Numbered from the stretch's first letter, positions 54,952 to 63,961 are shown. The stretch: DNA of 64,000 bases from JBKBUF01 sp046290815 (GCA_046290815.1 JBKBUF010000001.1:124001-188000), one strand, 5' to 3'. Translations and numbers: made by a program. The notes: a model not told the origin generated them from the letters alone.

Positions 54952-56235
54952 TTATCTTCGAAAGATAGACCTGAAGTCAGATTTATCCATCAGATAAACG
55001 TAGGAAAGTTCGAAGTTTAAACTGTGGGGCCTTAATGTATAAAATGAATTTTTAACTAATGCAGTGGCATAGTAAGAATAACCACCTGAAAGCATAACTG
55101 CCATATTTGGAAGAAACAAATATCCCCCGATAAGATTAATTGATGTCCTTAATCCGAATGTGTTGGTTTTTTCTGAAAAAGTCTGTGATTTCAATTTGGT
55201 ATATTCTGCAAATTTTGAATTCTGAACAAAACCGGAACGGTTGTAACAAAATTCAATTCCCGGATTAATCCCGTATATAAAATTATTGTATTGACGGAAT
55301 ATGGTTAACTGTACTGGTATAGAATATATCGAGTATTCATCTCTGAAATATACATTTGCAGTATCTGCCTTTCCGGAGTTCCCTTTAGGGAATATAGCTC
55401 TTCCTCTTCCTGTGACCACCAATTTTTCATAACTGAACCCTGCGCCTATCATCATCTGGTTGTAAATTATTCCGGCAGATATCATAGGCTTACCTGAAAG
55501 AGGTACTTTGGTATTGAAATTCAACTCTCGTCTCCAGGTTTCATCTCCTGAAGATTTTACAGAAGGAATATATTTCAGCAAAGCAATGCCGGCTTTTACG
55601 TAAAAATCCTTTCTGATTCGATTTCTGAAATTAGATTTGGACGCTCCGGTCGTATCTGATAAACTTTTTTGGCCAGGCCTCAAATGTGTAGCTGCCCATT
55701 CCATCTCCCTCTTGTACAAATTGTGGATCTTTTTTCTTTCGGATGATGGCAACTTCGAAAGGTTCATTTCAGAACTGTATGAGTATTTTTTAATAATGCC
55801 AGCATTGTCCGGCTTAGGTTTTGCCGCTGAGGGTTTTTGTGTGGTTATAGAATCCTTTTTTTCTTCTAAAGATTTATTAGTATCTGAATCTTCAAAAATA
55901 ACAATTACCCTTCCGACCATTAAAAATGTAAAACCGCTGTTCTGAAGCATTTCTGCAAGTATCAGAGCCATTTTTTCATTGGAGTACTTTTTTGCCTTTA
56001 ATTTTACAGAAGAGATCTTTTCCGGAGAAAATGAAATACTGATTTTTTGCTCGTCAGAAAGTTTGTTAAGAGCAGCTTCAAGAGAACCCTCCGGTTGAAC
56101 AAAACTAACTACTTTGACCAGTATAGTTTGAGAGGTGGTTTTAACTAATTCAGATTCCTGGTCCGGAGTCTGGGCAAATAAAATGTGAATTGAATGAAGT
56201 GATATAAAAAATAAAGCTGTTAACCATTTAATCAC
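54952..56235 (-). CDS. STN-domain protein with a C-terminal beta-barrel, partner of a FecR/sigma system
   Basis: A 427-residue protein with a signal peptide (about residues 1-21, ending LFAQ). An STN (secretin/TonB short N-terminal) domain covers about 28-118 (EGSLEAALNKLSDEQKISIS, ALILAEMLQNSGFTFLMVGR). A charged linker (about 119-205) leads to a region of about 220 residues with beta-strand alternation (AGIALLKYIPSVKSS, QFTIFRQYNNFIYGINPGIE-like, SINLIGGYLFLPNMAVMLSG), ending SLNFELSYVYL. STN domains normally sit at the front of TonB-dependent transducers that talk to FecR; no plug or TonB-dependent receptor domain is present. Its first 8 bases overlap the FecR gene. It probably relays an outer-membrane signal. 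Confidence 0.82.
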   Translation of the reverse strand: MIKWLTALFFISLHSIHILFAQTPDQESELVKTTSQTILVKVVSFVQPEGSLEAALNKLSDEQKISISFSPEKISSVKLKAKKYSNEKMALILAEMLQNSGFTFLMVGRVIVIFEDSDTNKSLEEKKDSITTQKPSAAKPKPDNAGIIKKYSYSSEMNLSKLPSSERKKIHNLYKREMEWAATHLRPGQKSLSDTTGASKSNFRNRIRKDFYVKAGIALLKYIPSVKSSGDETWRRELNFNTKVPLSGKPMISAGIIYNQMMIGAGFSYEKLVVTGRGRAIFPKGNSGKADTANVYFRDEYSIYSIPVQLTIFRQYNNFIYGINPGIEFCYNRSGFVQNSKFAEYTKLKSQTFSEKTNTFGLRTSINLIGGYLFLPNMAVMLSGGYSYYATALVKNSFYTLRPHSLNFELSYVYLMDKSDFRSIFRR

Positions 56236-57232
56236 AACCTGGACCTTGTAAATATATTTTACCTTTTGATTTTTCTACTTTTACAGAATTTGTAAGACTA
56301 ATAACCTGTAGTGCTTCCTCAAGGTTTAGTTCTGACAAATCTCCTGTAAATTTACAAGAATTAAGTTGAGATGGAAGTAAAATCTCCGTATTATAATTCC
56401 TGGACAGTATTTTAACCACTTCATTTAAATCATTTCCACGGAAAAACAGCTTCCCTGTTTTCCAGGCTATATAATTATCTGCATCTACTTCAGAAAGAAT
56501 AGATTTTTTCCCTTTTATCAGTTCTAGTTTATTTCCCTTCGTTAGCTCTATTCCGTATTTTGCTACATTGTCATATACCCTTACCAAACCTTCACTGACA
56601 ATAATCTCCATAGACTGATCACCGGTAGGACAAATATTAAATTTGGTACCTAATACCTCCAATTTATAATCTGAAAAATATACAATAAACGGACGTGTTT
56701 TATCAGGTTGAATTTCAAAATAAGCTTCACCTGAAAGTTTCACTCTTCTATCCTTTTTAAAGCTTTCTGCCACCTGTACTTCTGCTTCTTTATTTAAAGT
56801 TATTACAGAGCCATCCTGCAAAGTTTTTTCAGTTATAGAATTACCTGCAGTAAAATGATTCCAGCTATCTTTTTCCAAATTTTCGGAAGGGATTTTCTCA
56901 ATATTAATGACAGTTTCACTATTGTTTAGCTCGTCTTGAATATTCTTTTCGTAGGAGCCTGCTGTTTGATTATCGGTTGTTATAACAGAATCATTCCCGG
57001 AAATTTGGTTATGCTTGTTATCCAGAAAATATACAGCAAGGAAAGTTGACATACACAGGATAACCGAAGCTGCTGCAGCATACCAGTAAGGACTAAGCTT
57101 AAATGATTTTTCGGCAGGATTAATTTCTGCTTCTATCCTATTCCATAGATCCTCATCCCTGTTGGTAAGAACAGGCCTGGCTTTGGTCTTTTCCCTAAAA
57201 ATTTCTTTAAAAATATCCTTTTCCATAATCAA
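56228..57232 (-). CDS. FecR-family anti-sigma regulator
   Basis: A 334-residue protein. The N-terminal cytoplasmic part (about residues 1-48) binds the sigma factor, a single membrane segment spans about 49-68 (YAAAASVILCMSTFLAVYFL), the FecR domain lies at about 110-210 (LQDGSVITLNKEAEVQVAES, VKLSGEAYFEIQPDKTRPFI, EVLGTKFNICPTG), and a DUF4974 domain at about 255-330 (LFFRGNDLNEVVKILSRNYN, LNLEEALQVISLTNSVKVEK). It overlaps the sigma gene by 4 bases (ATGA) and the STN gene by 8, so the three form a tight operon. It should hold or release the sigma factor in response to the STN protein. Confidence 0.94.
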   Translation of the reverse strand: MIMEKDIFKEIFREKTKARPVLTNRDEDLWNRIEAEINPAEKSFKLSPYWYAAAASVILCMSTFLAVYFLDNKHNQISGNDSVITTDNQTAGSYEKNIQDELNNSETVINIEKIPSENLEKDSWNHFTAGNSITEKTLQDGSVITLNKEAEVQVAESFKKDRRVKLSGEAYFEIQPDKTRPFIVYFSDYKLEVLGTKFNICPTGDQSMEIIVSEGLVRVYDNVAKYGIELTKGNKLELIKGKKSILSEVDADNYIAWKTGKLFFRGNDLNEVVKILSRNYNTEILLPSQLNSCKFTGDLSELNLEEALQVISLTNSVKVEKSKGKIYLQGPGCD

Positions 57233-57804
57233 TCTATTTGATCCCTTCTACCTATAAGAGAGCTTTTTTCTTCATTTCGTTGCCCGGCAATCAATTTTTT
57301 TACAAATTTTTTTGCTTTAGAATATTGAGATCGTGAACTACTCTCTGAAATTCCCAACATTTCCCCTATTTCTTTATGGGAAAAATCTTCCAAAACATAC
57401 AAATTAAAGACAGTTTTATAACCAACAGGCAGCTGATCAAGAAGTTTCAAAAGTACATCCGGTTCAGAATCATCCAGCACAGGTAATATTTCTTCATCCG
57501 GCCCCTCATCTTCCAATTGGTCTATCGGCTCGAAAATCTCTAACTTTATATTTTTTTTATGAGCATTTAATGCTGAATTAACAACAATTTTCCTGATCCA
57601 GCCTTCAAAAGATCCTTCGAATTTAAAATACTTAAGATTGTGAAAGATTTTTACAAAGGCTTCCTGGAGTATATCGTCTGCCTCATGAGTTGTCCTGCAA
57701 TACCTCATGCAAACCGGCCGCATTTTGGGAAGGTAAAAATCAAATATCTGTCTGAAGGACTTAACATCCCCTTCTGCAGCTTTGATTATGACCGATTTAT
57801 CCAT
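57229..57804 (-). CDS. ECF-type RNA polymerase sigma factor (FecI-like)
   Basis: A 191-residue ECF sigma factor. Region 2 lies at about residues 18-90 (FRQIFDFYLPKMRPVCMRYC, HEADDILQEAFVKIFHNLKY, FEGWIRKIVVNSALN) and region 4 at about 120-175 (LPVGYKTVFNLYVLEDFSHK, ISESSSRSQYSKAKKFVKKL). It is the first gene of an operon with FecR and the STN-barrel protein, which makes it a member of the FecI-type sigma/anti-sigma class. The operon is divergent from the second desaturase gene, across a gap of 175 bases. Confidence 0.95.
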   Translation of the reverse strand: MDKSVIIKAAEGDVKSFRQIFDFYLPKMRPVCMRYCRTTHEADDILQEAFVKIFHNLKYFKFEGSFEGWIRKIVVNSALNAHKKNIKLEIFEPIDQLEDEGPDEEILPVLDDSEPDVLLKLLDQLPVGYKTVFNLYVLEDFSHKEIGEMLGISESSSRSQYSKAKKFVKKLIAGQRNEEKSSLIGRRDQID

Positions 57805-57909
57805 GAATTTTTAAAGAGAAACAGTAAATATAACTTATAAAGGGCATTTTTCTTATTCTGTTATCAAACTAAGAATTACAATACATGTTAATTTACCGCT
57901 TTTATTAAT

Positions 57910-57917
57910 TATATTTG
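57910..57917 (+). promoter_or_regulatory. Possible -7 element (TATATTTG) upstream of the second desaturase
   Basis: TATATTTG matches the TAnnTTTG consensus 62 bases before the ATG at 57980. The leader would be about 55 bases. A -33 TTG is not evident. Confidence 0.25.
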
Positions 57918-57979
57918 TAAATCTTTAAAGTAATTTATATTTAACTTAAAAGACTATATTTCAAATCGTTAACATCAAT

Positions 57980-58711
57980 ATGTTTGTAATTTATTTCTTT
58001 ATCTTTCACTGGTACGCATCCTTATTTATCCAAACCTTTTTTCATCACAGATATGCATCCCATAAGATGTTTACTATGAACAAGTTCTGGGAAAGATTTT
58101 TCTATCTGCTTGTTTACATCCTTCAGGGATCCTCTTTTCTTACTCCAAGAGCTTACGGAGTTCTACACAGGATGCATCATGCGTTCAGCGATACAGATAA
58201 GGATCCTCATTCTCCACACAACTACAGTAATATTTTTACTATGATGTGGGATACAAGACTTATATATAACAAACTTGTTTATAATCAAATGATACCTGAA
58301 GATAGGTTCTCCAAGGATTTACCTGAGTGGAAATTTATCGACACGTTAGGGGAAAAGCATTTTTCAAGAGTTGCGTGGGGAATATTCTACATTTTCATTT
58401 ATGTAAAATTTGCTACGGCCTGGTGGATGTTCCTTCTCCTGCCAATCCACTTTCTTATGGGTGCGGTACATGGGGCCATTGTTAATTGGTTCGGGCATAA
58501 GCTAGGTTACGAAAATTTTGACAATAACGATCATTCAAAAAACACACTGGTGTTCGACTTTATAATGTTGGGAGAGTTGTTTCAGAACAATCATCACAAA
58601 TACGGACAAAGACCTAAGTTTGCAGTAAAATGGTTTGAGTTCGACCCCACCTATCCTGTTCTAAAATTGTTCTCATTACTGGGAATTATCAAATTCACAA
58701 AAACTGCTTAA
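57980..58711 (+). CDS. Fatty-acid (acyl-CoA/acyl-lipid) desaturase, second copy
   Basis: A 243-residue membrane di-iron desaturase with histidine boxes HHRYASH (about residues 22-28), HRMHHAFSDTDKDPHS (from about 65) and QNNHHKYG (from about 200). Membrane segments lie at the N-terminus (FVIYFFIFHWYASLFIQTFF) and near residues 135-165. It closely parallels the protein at 13243 in length and in the spacing of the boxes. It is followed by FabH after 9 bases, so desaturation and chain initiation appear linked in one transcript, probably for membrane-lipid adjustment. Confidence 0.93.
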   Translation: MFVIYFFIFHWYASLFIQTFFHHRYASHKMFTMNKFWERFFYLLVYILQGSSFLTPRAYGVLHRMHHAFSDTDKDPHSPHNYSNIFTMMWDTRLIYNKLVYNQMIPEDRFSKDLPEWKFIDTLGEKHFSRVAWGIFYIFIYVKFATAWWMFLLLPIHFLMGAVHGAIVNWFGHKLGYENFDNNDHSKNTLVFDFIMLGELFQNNHHKYGQRPKFAVKWFEFDPTYPVLKLFSLLGIIKFTKTA

Positions 58712-58720
58712 CCTTCACCA

Positions 58721-59713
58721 ATGAAATATTCCAGAATTGCCGGTGCCGGTCATTATGTGCCTGAACAGGTAGTAACCAATACAGATCTGATGGCATATAT
58801 GGAAACATCAGATGCCTGGATAACCGAAAGAAGCGGCATTAGAGAAAGAAGATTCTTTAAAGAAGGCTTCGACACTGTTTCAAACATGGGTGCAAAAGCT
58901 TCTCTGATGGCAGTTGATAAAGCAGGAATTAAGGTTTCAGAAGTGGAAATGATAGTATTTGCCACTTTAAGTCCTGACTATAATTTTCCCGGATCAGGTG
59001 TTTTAATGCAGAGAGAACTAGGTTTAAAAAATATTCCTGCACTGGACATTCGAATGCAATGTGGTGGTTTCATCTATGCTTTGTCGGTTGCTGATCAGTA
59101 TATCAAAACAGGCACGTGCAAAACCGTGCTTGTGGTTGGAAGCGAGATTCAGTCAAATGTAATGGAATTGAGCAACAGAGGAAGAAATATGGCTGTATTG
59201 TTTGGTGACGGAGCCGGTGCTGTGGTACTTAAAGCTTCTGACTCACCCGGAATATTATCTACTCATCTGCACAGTGACGGAGAATTTGCAGAAGACCTGA
59301 TGCTTGAACATCCCGGAAGCAGACTAAAAAACAGATTTCCTGAAGAATTGATTCGTGAAGGAAAATTCCTTCCGCATATGAATGGACAGCACGTGTTCAA
59401 GCATGCCGTGCAAAGATTTCCTGAGGTCATTAAAGAAGCATTAGAGTTTAATAAACTTAGTCCGACTGATATAGACCTGCTTATCCCACATCAGGCAAAT
59501 TTAAGGATTGCAGAATACGTTCAACAACAACTCTGCCTACCTTATGACAAGGTTTATAACAATATTCAGAAATACGGTAATACCACTGCAGCTTCCATCC
59601 CGTTGGCGTTTTCAGAAGCATGGGAAGAAGGAAAAGTTAAAGAAGGAGGCTTGATCTGCTTTGCAGCATTCGGAAGCGGGTTTGTTTGGGCAAGTGCTTT
59701 GGTTAGGATGTAA
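58721..59713 (+). CDS. fabH: 3-oxoacyl-[acyl-carrier-protein] synthase III (FabH)
   Basis: A 330-residue ketosynthase III. The catalytic triad is C114 in DIRMQCGGFIYAL, H257 in LIPHQANLRIAEY and N287 in YGNTTAASIPLAF, with the 30-residue His-Asn spacing of E. coli FabH. The N-terminus AGAGHYVPEQVVTNTDLMAY and DAWITERSGIRERRF are typical. It condenses an acyl-CoA (acetyl or branched) with malonyl-ACP to start fatty-acid synthesis. It sits 9 bases after a desaturase gene and is probably co-transcribed. As a lone fabH with a desaturase it may be a second copy specialised for a certain starter. Confidence 0.95.
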   Translation: MKYSRIAGAGHYVPEQVVTNTDLMAYMETSDAWITERSGIRERRFFKEGFDTVSNMGAKASLMAVDKAGIKVSEVEMIVFATLSPDYNFPGSGVLMQRELGLKNIPALDIRMQCGGFIYALSVADQYIKTGTCKTVLVVGSEIQSNVMELSNRGRNMAVLFGDGAGAVVLKASDSPGILSTHLHSDGEFAEDLMLEHPGSRLKNRFPEELIREGKFLPHMNGQHVFKHAVQRFPEVIKEALEFNKLSPTDIDLLIPHQANLRIAEYVQQQLCLPYDKVYNNIQKYGNTTAASIPLAFSEAWEEGKVKEGGLICFAAFGSGFVWASALVRM

Positions 59714-59729
59714 GTCCGAACTCTACACT

Positions 59730-59789
59730 CAATAGTCAGGAGTCCTTGACTTTAGACTTCTGACTATTGATGGTAGACTAAAAACTATT
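59730..59789. terminator. Hairpin within heptamer-phased repeat between convergent genes
   Basis: CAATAGTCAG (59730-59739) pairs with CTGACTATTG (59760-59769), extended inside by AGTC/GACT. Bases 59748-59789 also read as six 7-base units beginning GACT (one GATG and one AACT variant), while the left side carries inverted AGTC units. It lies between fabH and the convergent DUF2911 gene and probably ends both transcripts. Confidence 0.65.
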
Positions 59790-60615
59790 TTTTCTTACAT
59801 TCCGCAATCAGCTTTTCATTCATCTTCACATATTCATCATTCTTAGCTGCCTTTGCAAGTTCAATTGATTTTTGTGCAGTTTCTGCGGCTCCTTTGCAAT
59901 CTCCAAGTTTAGATTGGATCTTAGCTTTAGTATGCAGCTGCCAGAATTTCGGATCTTTTTCGGTAGCTTTATTTACCCACTCCAAGGCCTGTTTTAAGTC
60001 CCTGTTAGTCTCAAGGTAATAACTTGCTGCCTGATAATATACGAAGCTGTTGTCCATTTTCTGCTGAATCTCAGCCATTACTTTTCTGTCAAATTCATTT
60101 TCAATTTTGAATTTCACTGAGGTTGTTTCCCAGGACAGTGTAATGAAAGCTGAACTGGTAGTAAGGTCCGTGAAGTCGATTGTAAATGTTTCAACAGATG
60201 CACATAGCTTTTCAGGTTTCACAGTAAAACTTGCTGCTATCTGATCATCTTTTAATTCTCCTGCAGAAATTTTAGGATTGTTGCCCAGAATTATCTTCCA
60301 TTCATTGGCTCCGGGAACGGTATATAAACCATACTCTCCTGCCGGTAGTTTATTTCCTGCCACCGTTACGCTATCAGAAAAAGTAAGTTTAGTGGGTTCA
60401 TTAGCTCCTGTTCTCCATGTTTTATCAAATGGCACTAAGTCACCGAAAACTTTCCTGCCTTTAGCAGAAGGCCTGGAATAAGTTACACTTACATCGGCCA
60501 AACCAACTTTCTGAGTTACTGTTGATAACGGACTAGGCCTTGGAATGTTTATTTGTGAGAAACTGCTGCTGTAAAGCAGAGTGAATAAAACTGATAATGA
60601 AATTAATTTGTACAT
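59785..60615 (-). CDS. DUF2911 / TPR-like periplasmic protein
   Basis: A 276-residue protein with a signal peptide (about residues 1-21). DUF2911 covers about 22-165, with PRPSPLSTVTQKVGLADVSV, TYSRPSAKGRKVFGDLVPFD and TWRTGANEPTKLTFS. TPR-like helices follow to the end (DNSFVYYQAASYYLETNRDL, ALEWVNKATEKDPKFWQLHT, GDCKGAAETAQKSIELAKAA). The family is common in Bacteroidota; the function is unknown. It is 66 bases downstream of the GH20 gene on the same strand. Confidence 0.93.
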   Translation of the reverse strand: MYKLISLSVLFTLLYSSSFSQINIPRPSPLSTVTQKVGLADVSVTYSRPSAKGRKVFGDLVPFDKTWRTGANEPTKLTFSDSVTVAGNKLPAGEYGLYTVPGANEWKIILGNNPKISAGELKDDQIAASFTVKPEKLCASVETFTIDFTDLTTSSAFITLSWETTSVKFKIENEFDRKVMAEIQQKMDNSFVYYQAASYYLETNRDLKQALEWVNKATEKDPKFWQLHTKAKIQSKLGDCKGAAETAQKSIELAKAAKNDEYVKMNEKLIAECKKK

Positions 60616-60625
60616 TTTAGTTTAA

Positions 60626-60664
60626 GAATTTAAAGTGAAAATTTAAAGTCGAAAGCTAAAAGTA
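60626..60664. repeat. Degenerate 7-base periodic AT-rich repeat
   Basis: Between the GH20 gene end and the DUF2911 start, AAAG or a near variant returns about every 7 bases (TTTAAAG, TTAAAGT, CGAAAGC, TAAAAGT). The phase is weaker than at 13999 or 59748, and the composition makes chance possible. Confidence 0.3.
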
Positions 60665-60681
60665 AAATTACAAATATCAAA

Positions 60682-63027
60682 TTATTCAACAACTATCTCA
60701 TCAATCATTAGAACAGAGGGTTGTAGTTGACCCGTCTTGGTTGGCACAAGTCCGTTGTGCCTTGCTACTACTTTAACATATCTCGTTGGTCCACCTTTAA
60801 GCTGAAGGAAATGTTTTACAACTACAGGATTTAAAGAATCGCTCTTTACATTACTTTTATCTACGGCTTTGGTATAAGTACTGCCGTCTTCAGATAAAAA
60901 TATTTCCAGAGATTTTGATGGTAAGATCCTGTAATCAGGAAGATTGGCGAAGCTTAAAGTAATCTGGCTTACGGGTTGCAGACTTCCGAGATCAATTATA
61001 GCATCGATATCCACTCCATTAAAGCGTTGCCATAAATTACTGAACATGGATTTGGAGGTACCTGATATTCCATTTGTCAATGTGTAGTCAGTAGTAAGAA
61101 ATTTATCAGTATTGTAAGGATATTTGTAACTTACTTTTTTTCCGAATGCTTTATGTACTTTAAATGATTGTTCCGAAATTCTTCCTGCCTTATTTCCGTT
61201 TTTAAATAATACTGCTTTTATATCTTTATCTTCGCTAAGCAAAATTGGCTGTTTATATACAGGAGAATCAGGGCCTGGTTCAGTACCTTCCAATGTATAT
61301 CTTATTTCGGCTTCATTCAATTCATTTTCCAATACAATTACCATTGTGCCAGCAGAAGTATCAGGCTGGGAAGTAATGGTAACATCGTACATGCTTTTGG
61401 AATAATTAATATTTCTGTATTCATATCTTTGAAGCAACTGATCCAGCCTGGAGATAAAGCTTTCCCAGTTTTTATTTTGATTTTCAGACCATGCAACTTC
61501 TGCTAATGCAGCTGCTCTCGGGAAGACCATGTATTCTACATGTTCAGGAGTCTTCATATATTCAGTCCATACATTGGCCTGAGTGCCTAGAATAAATTTT
61601 TTAACTTCTGCAGGAAGACTGTCCGGTACAGGATTGTAGCTATATACTTTTTTTAAACTGGTGAACCCTCCTATGGCTAATGGCTCATTGGATGGATTGC
61701 CTTGATAATGGTCAAAATATAAATATTGACCAGGACTCATTATTACAGGATGTTTCATCATGGCAGTTTCAATACCGGCCTGCTCTCCTTTCCATGACAT
61801 TACAGCTGCATTGGGAGCCAATCCGCCTTCAAGTATTTCTTCCCATCCCACCATTTTCCTTCCTTTAGAGTTTATAAATTTCTCTATCCTCTTAATAAAA
61901 TAACTCTGAAGTTCATTTTCATCTTTCAGACCAAGATCTTTAATCTGCTGTTGAACTCTTGCAGAAGCCTTCCATTGGTCCTTTATCGCTTCATCTCCTC
62001 CAATATGGATGTATTCAGAAGGAAATAATTCCATTACTTCTGTGAGCACATCCTCCAAAAACCTGAAAGTATTTTCTTCCACATTAAAAATATCAGGGAA
62101 TATGCCCCAGTGGCTTACGACTTCAATTTGTTTTCCGGTGACCCCTAATTCAGGATAAGCAGCTATAGCTGCACTTGCATGTCCTGGAAGCTCAATTTCC
62201 GGTACAACAGTAATAAATCTTTCCCGCGCATACTGTACTATCTCCTTGATTTCTTCCTGAGTATAATAACCACCATATGGCAGACCATCAAATTTATGTG
62301 GCTGATGATAATTATGACCTATCAATGTTTCTTTTCTCTTACTACCGATTTCGGTCAGTTTAGGATATTTTTTTATTTCGATTCTCCATCCCTGATCTTC
62401 TGTAAGGTGCCAGTGAAAGGTATTGAGTTTATGCATTGCCATATTATCGATATACCTTTTAATAAAATCCACCGGCATAAAATGCCTGGCGACGTCCAGA
62501 TGCAGCCCACGCCATTGAAATCTGGGTTTATCTTTAATGCTAACAACCGGTAGAGACCAGTCTGCACCTTTAACTTCTTTACTTTCAATTTCAGGAGGAA
62601 GGAGTTGAAGCAAACTTTGCATGCCGTAAAATAGTCCTGCCGGTTGAAATGCGCTCACGATTACCTCTCCTTTATTGATAGTAATTTCATATCCTTCATC
62701 GCCTAGATTTTCTAAGCCTTGAAGAGAAAAATAAACAGCGTTAGTGTTGGGACTTTGTGATTCTTCAACTTTTATTATGTATCCTGATGCAGAATTAAAT
62801 TTATTGGCAAACATATTTGCAATCCTGATAGCTTCATCATTATCCTGCTGAGCTGTAATTCTGGTTTGTCTGGTAATGAAAAAATATTCCGTACCGGATT
62901 TGATTTCCAAAGGTGCAGGTATGACCCTTATTTCGGCAGGAACATTGGAATTATCCTTTTGATCATTGCAGGAGCTAAAAATCAATAAAATTGCTGCAAA
63001 TAAAACTACATAAGATTTTAAATACAT
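60682..63027 (-). CDS. Lipoprotein beta-N-acetylhexosaminidase (GH20)
   Basis: A 781-residue protein with a lipobox in LLIFSSCNDQ (Cys at about residue 20). A GH20b domain (about 30-150) leads to the catalytic barrel (about 155-515): FHWHLTEDQGWRIEI, and D345-E346 in HIGGDEAIKDQW, the acid/base pair used with substrate-assisted catalysis. A chitobiase-type C-terminal domain (about 555-610) and an F5/8-type, discoidin-like domain (about 640-780) follow. It removes terminal GlcNAc or GalNAc from oligosaccharides, probably in the periplasm or on the outer membrane. It is 24 bases downstream of the esterase gene, and the two are likely one transcript. Confidence 0.94.
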   Translation of the reverse strand: MYLKSYVVLFAAILLIFSSCNDQKDNSNVPAEIRVIPAPLEIKSGTEYFFITRQTRITAQQDNDEAIRIANMFANKFNSASGYIIKVEESQSPNTNAVYFSLQGLENLGDEGYEITINKGEVIVSAFQPAGLFYGMQSLLQLLPPEIESKEVKGADWSLPVVSIKDKPRFQWRGLHLDVARHFMPVDFIKRYIDNMAMHKLNTFHWHLTEDQGWRIEIKKYPKLTEIGSKRKETLIGHNYHQPHKFDGLPYGGYYTQEEIKEIVQYARERFITVVPEIELPGHASAAIAAYPELGVTGKQIEVVSHWGIFPDIFNVEENTFRFLEDVLTEVMELFPSEYIHIGGDEAIKDQWKASARVQQQIKDLGLKDENELQSYFIKRIEKFINSKGRKMVGWEEILEGGLAPNAAVMSWKGEQAGIETAMMKHPVIMSPGQYLYFDHYQGNPSNEPLAIGGFTSLKKVYSYNPVPDSLPAEVKKFILGTQANVWTEYMKTPEHVEYMVFPRAAALAEVAWSENQNKNWESFISRLDQLLQRYEYRNINYSKSMYDVTITSQPDTSAGTMVIVLENELNEAEIRYTLEGTEPGPDSPVYKQPILLSEDKDIKAVLFKNGNKAGRISEQSFKVHKAFGKKVSYKYPYNTDKFLTTDYTLTNGISGTSKSMFSNLWQRFNGVDIDAIIDLGSLQPVSQITLSFANLPDYRILPSKSLEIFLSEDGSTYTKAVDKSNVKSDSLNPVVVKHFLQLKGGPTRYVKVVARHNGLVPTKTGQLQPSVLMIDEIVVE

Positions 63028-63051
63028 TTAGAGTAGAATTTCGATTGTCAG

Positions 63052-63840
63052 TTACTTAATTTTATTTTTTGAAAAAATCCATGAAAGGAAGTCCGGCTCT
63101 GAAAAAGCATTGAGCCAACTATCATGTTTCACTTCAGGATACAATGTCAGGCTTACTTCAGGGTTAACATCTTTCAGCTTATTATAAATATCTACAGAAA
63201 ATTTTACAGGCACTACATCATCTTTTTCACCGTGAAAAATACGTATAGGTATTTTATTGTAATGAATTGAGTTTTCAGGATTATCTCCACCACATATGGC
63301 AAATGCGGCCGCAAAAGTTCCGGGCATTCGTCTCAACAATTCAAATGTACCCATAGCTCCCATTGATAAACCTCCTACATACACCCTATCTTTATCTACT
63401 TCCTCCTTGTTGAGGATTTCATTGATAAGTTTTATAAGGGTCTGCATAGGCGGTGTTGGTTCTCCTGCAGGTTGAAAATTAAAGGTAACTTCTCCGTTTT
63501 TTATATCTTTTAAAACATTAGCCCAGTAATTATTCAGAGGACATTGGGGAAATACCACAATAGCTGGAAATGTGGCACTATTTTTTAAGAATAAATCAGA
63601 ACCATGGACTAGTTGCAGTTCATTGTCATTTCCCCGCTCACCGGCGCCATGAAGCACAAAAACAACCGGATATTTATTTCCTTTTTTGAAGTTGACCGGG
63701 TAAAGAATCCGGTAAGGCATACTTTTTTCCCCGGAACTGAAAACTTCCTTTTTAAATTGATCTTTCGACTGACTCATAAGGTTTTGACTGGCACATATTC
63801 CAATAATAATCAAAATTATAAGGTACTTTTTCATATACAT
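63052..63840 (-). CDS. Secreted alpha/beta-hydrolase (esterase/PHB-depolymerase-like)
   Basis: A 262-residue protein with a signal peptide (about residues 1-23, ending LMSQ). The nucleophile elbow is GLSMGAMG with S159; the oxyanion region is VVFVLHGAGERGND, and the acid and His lie in RIFHGEKDDVVPVKFS and PEVKHDSWLNAF. The layout is that of the prolyl-oligopeptidase/PHB-depolymerase-like or feruloyl-esterase branch of alpha/beta hydrolases. The start could be ATG 63840 or the ATG at 63834. With GH20 directly downstream, removal of acyl groups from a glycan is a reasonable inference. Confidence 0.9.
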   Translation of the reverse strand: MYMKKYLIILIIIGICASQNLMSQSKDQFKKEVFSSGEKSMPYRILYPVNFKKGNKYPVVFVLHGAGERGNDNELQLVHGSDLFLKNSATFPAIVVFPQCPLNNYWANVLKDIKNGEVTFNFQPAGEPTPPMQTLIKLINEILNKEEVDKDRVYVGGLSMGAMGTFELLRRMPGTFAAAFAICGGDNPENSIHYNKIPIRIFHGEKDDVVPVKFSVDIYNKLKDVNPEVSLTLYPEVKHDSWLNAFSEPDFLSWIFSKNKIK

Positions 63841-63961
63841 AATTAGTACTAAATTCTTGTTAAAGGGTTACACAATTAATGCGCAATCTCCAAAACTAAT
63901 TGAATTTTATTATTAATTTATTTGTTTTTATCTTTTCCGTCGGATTTATAAACCATTACAT

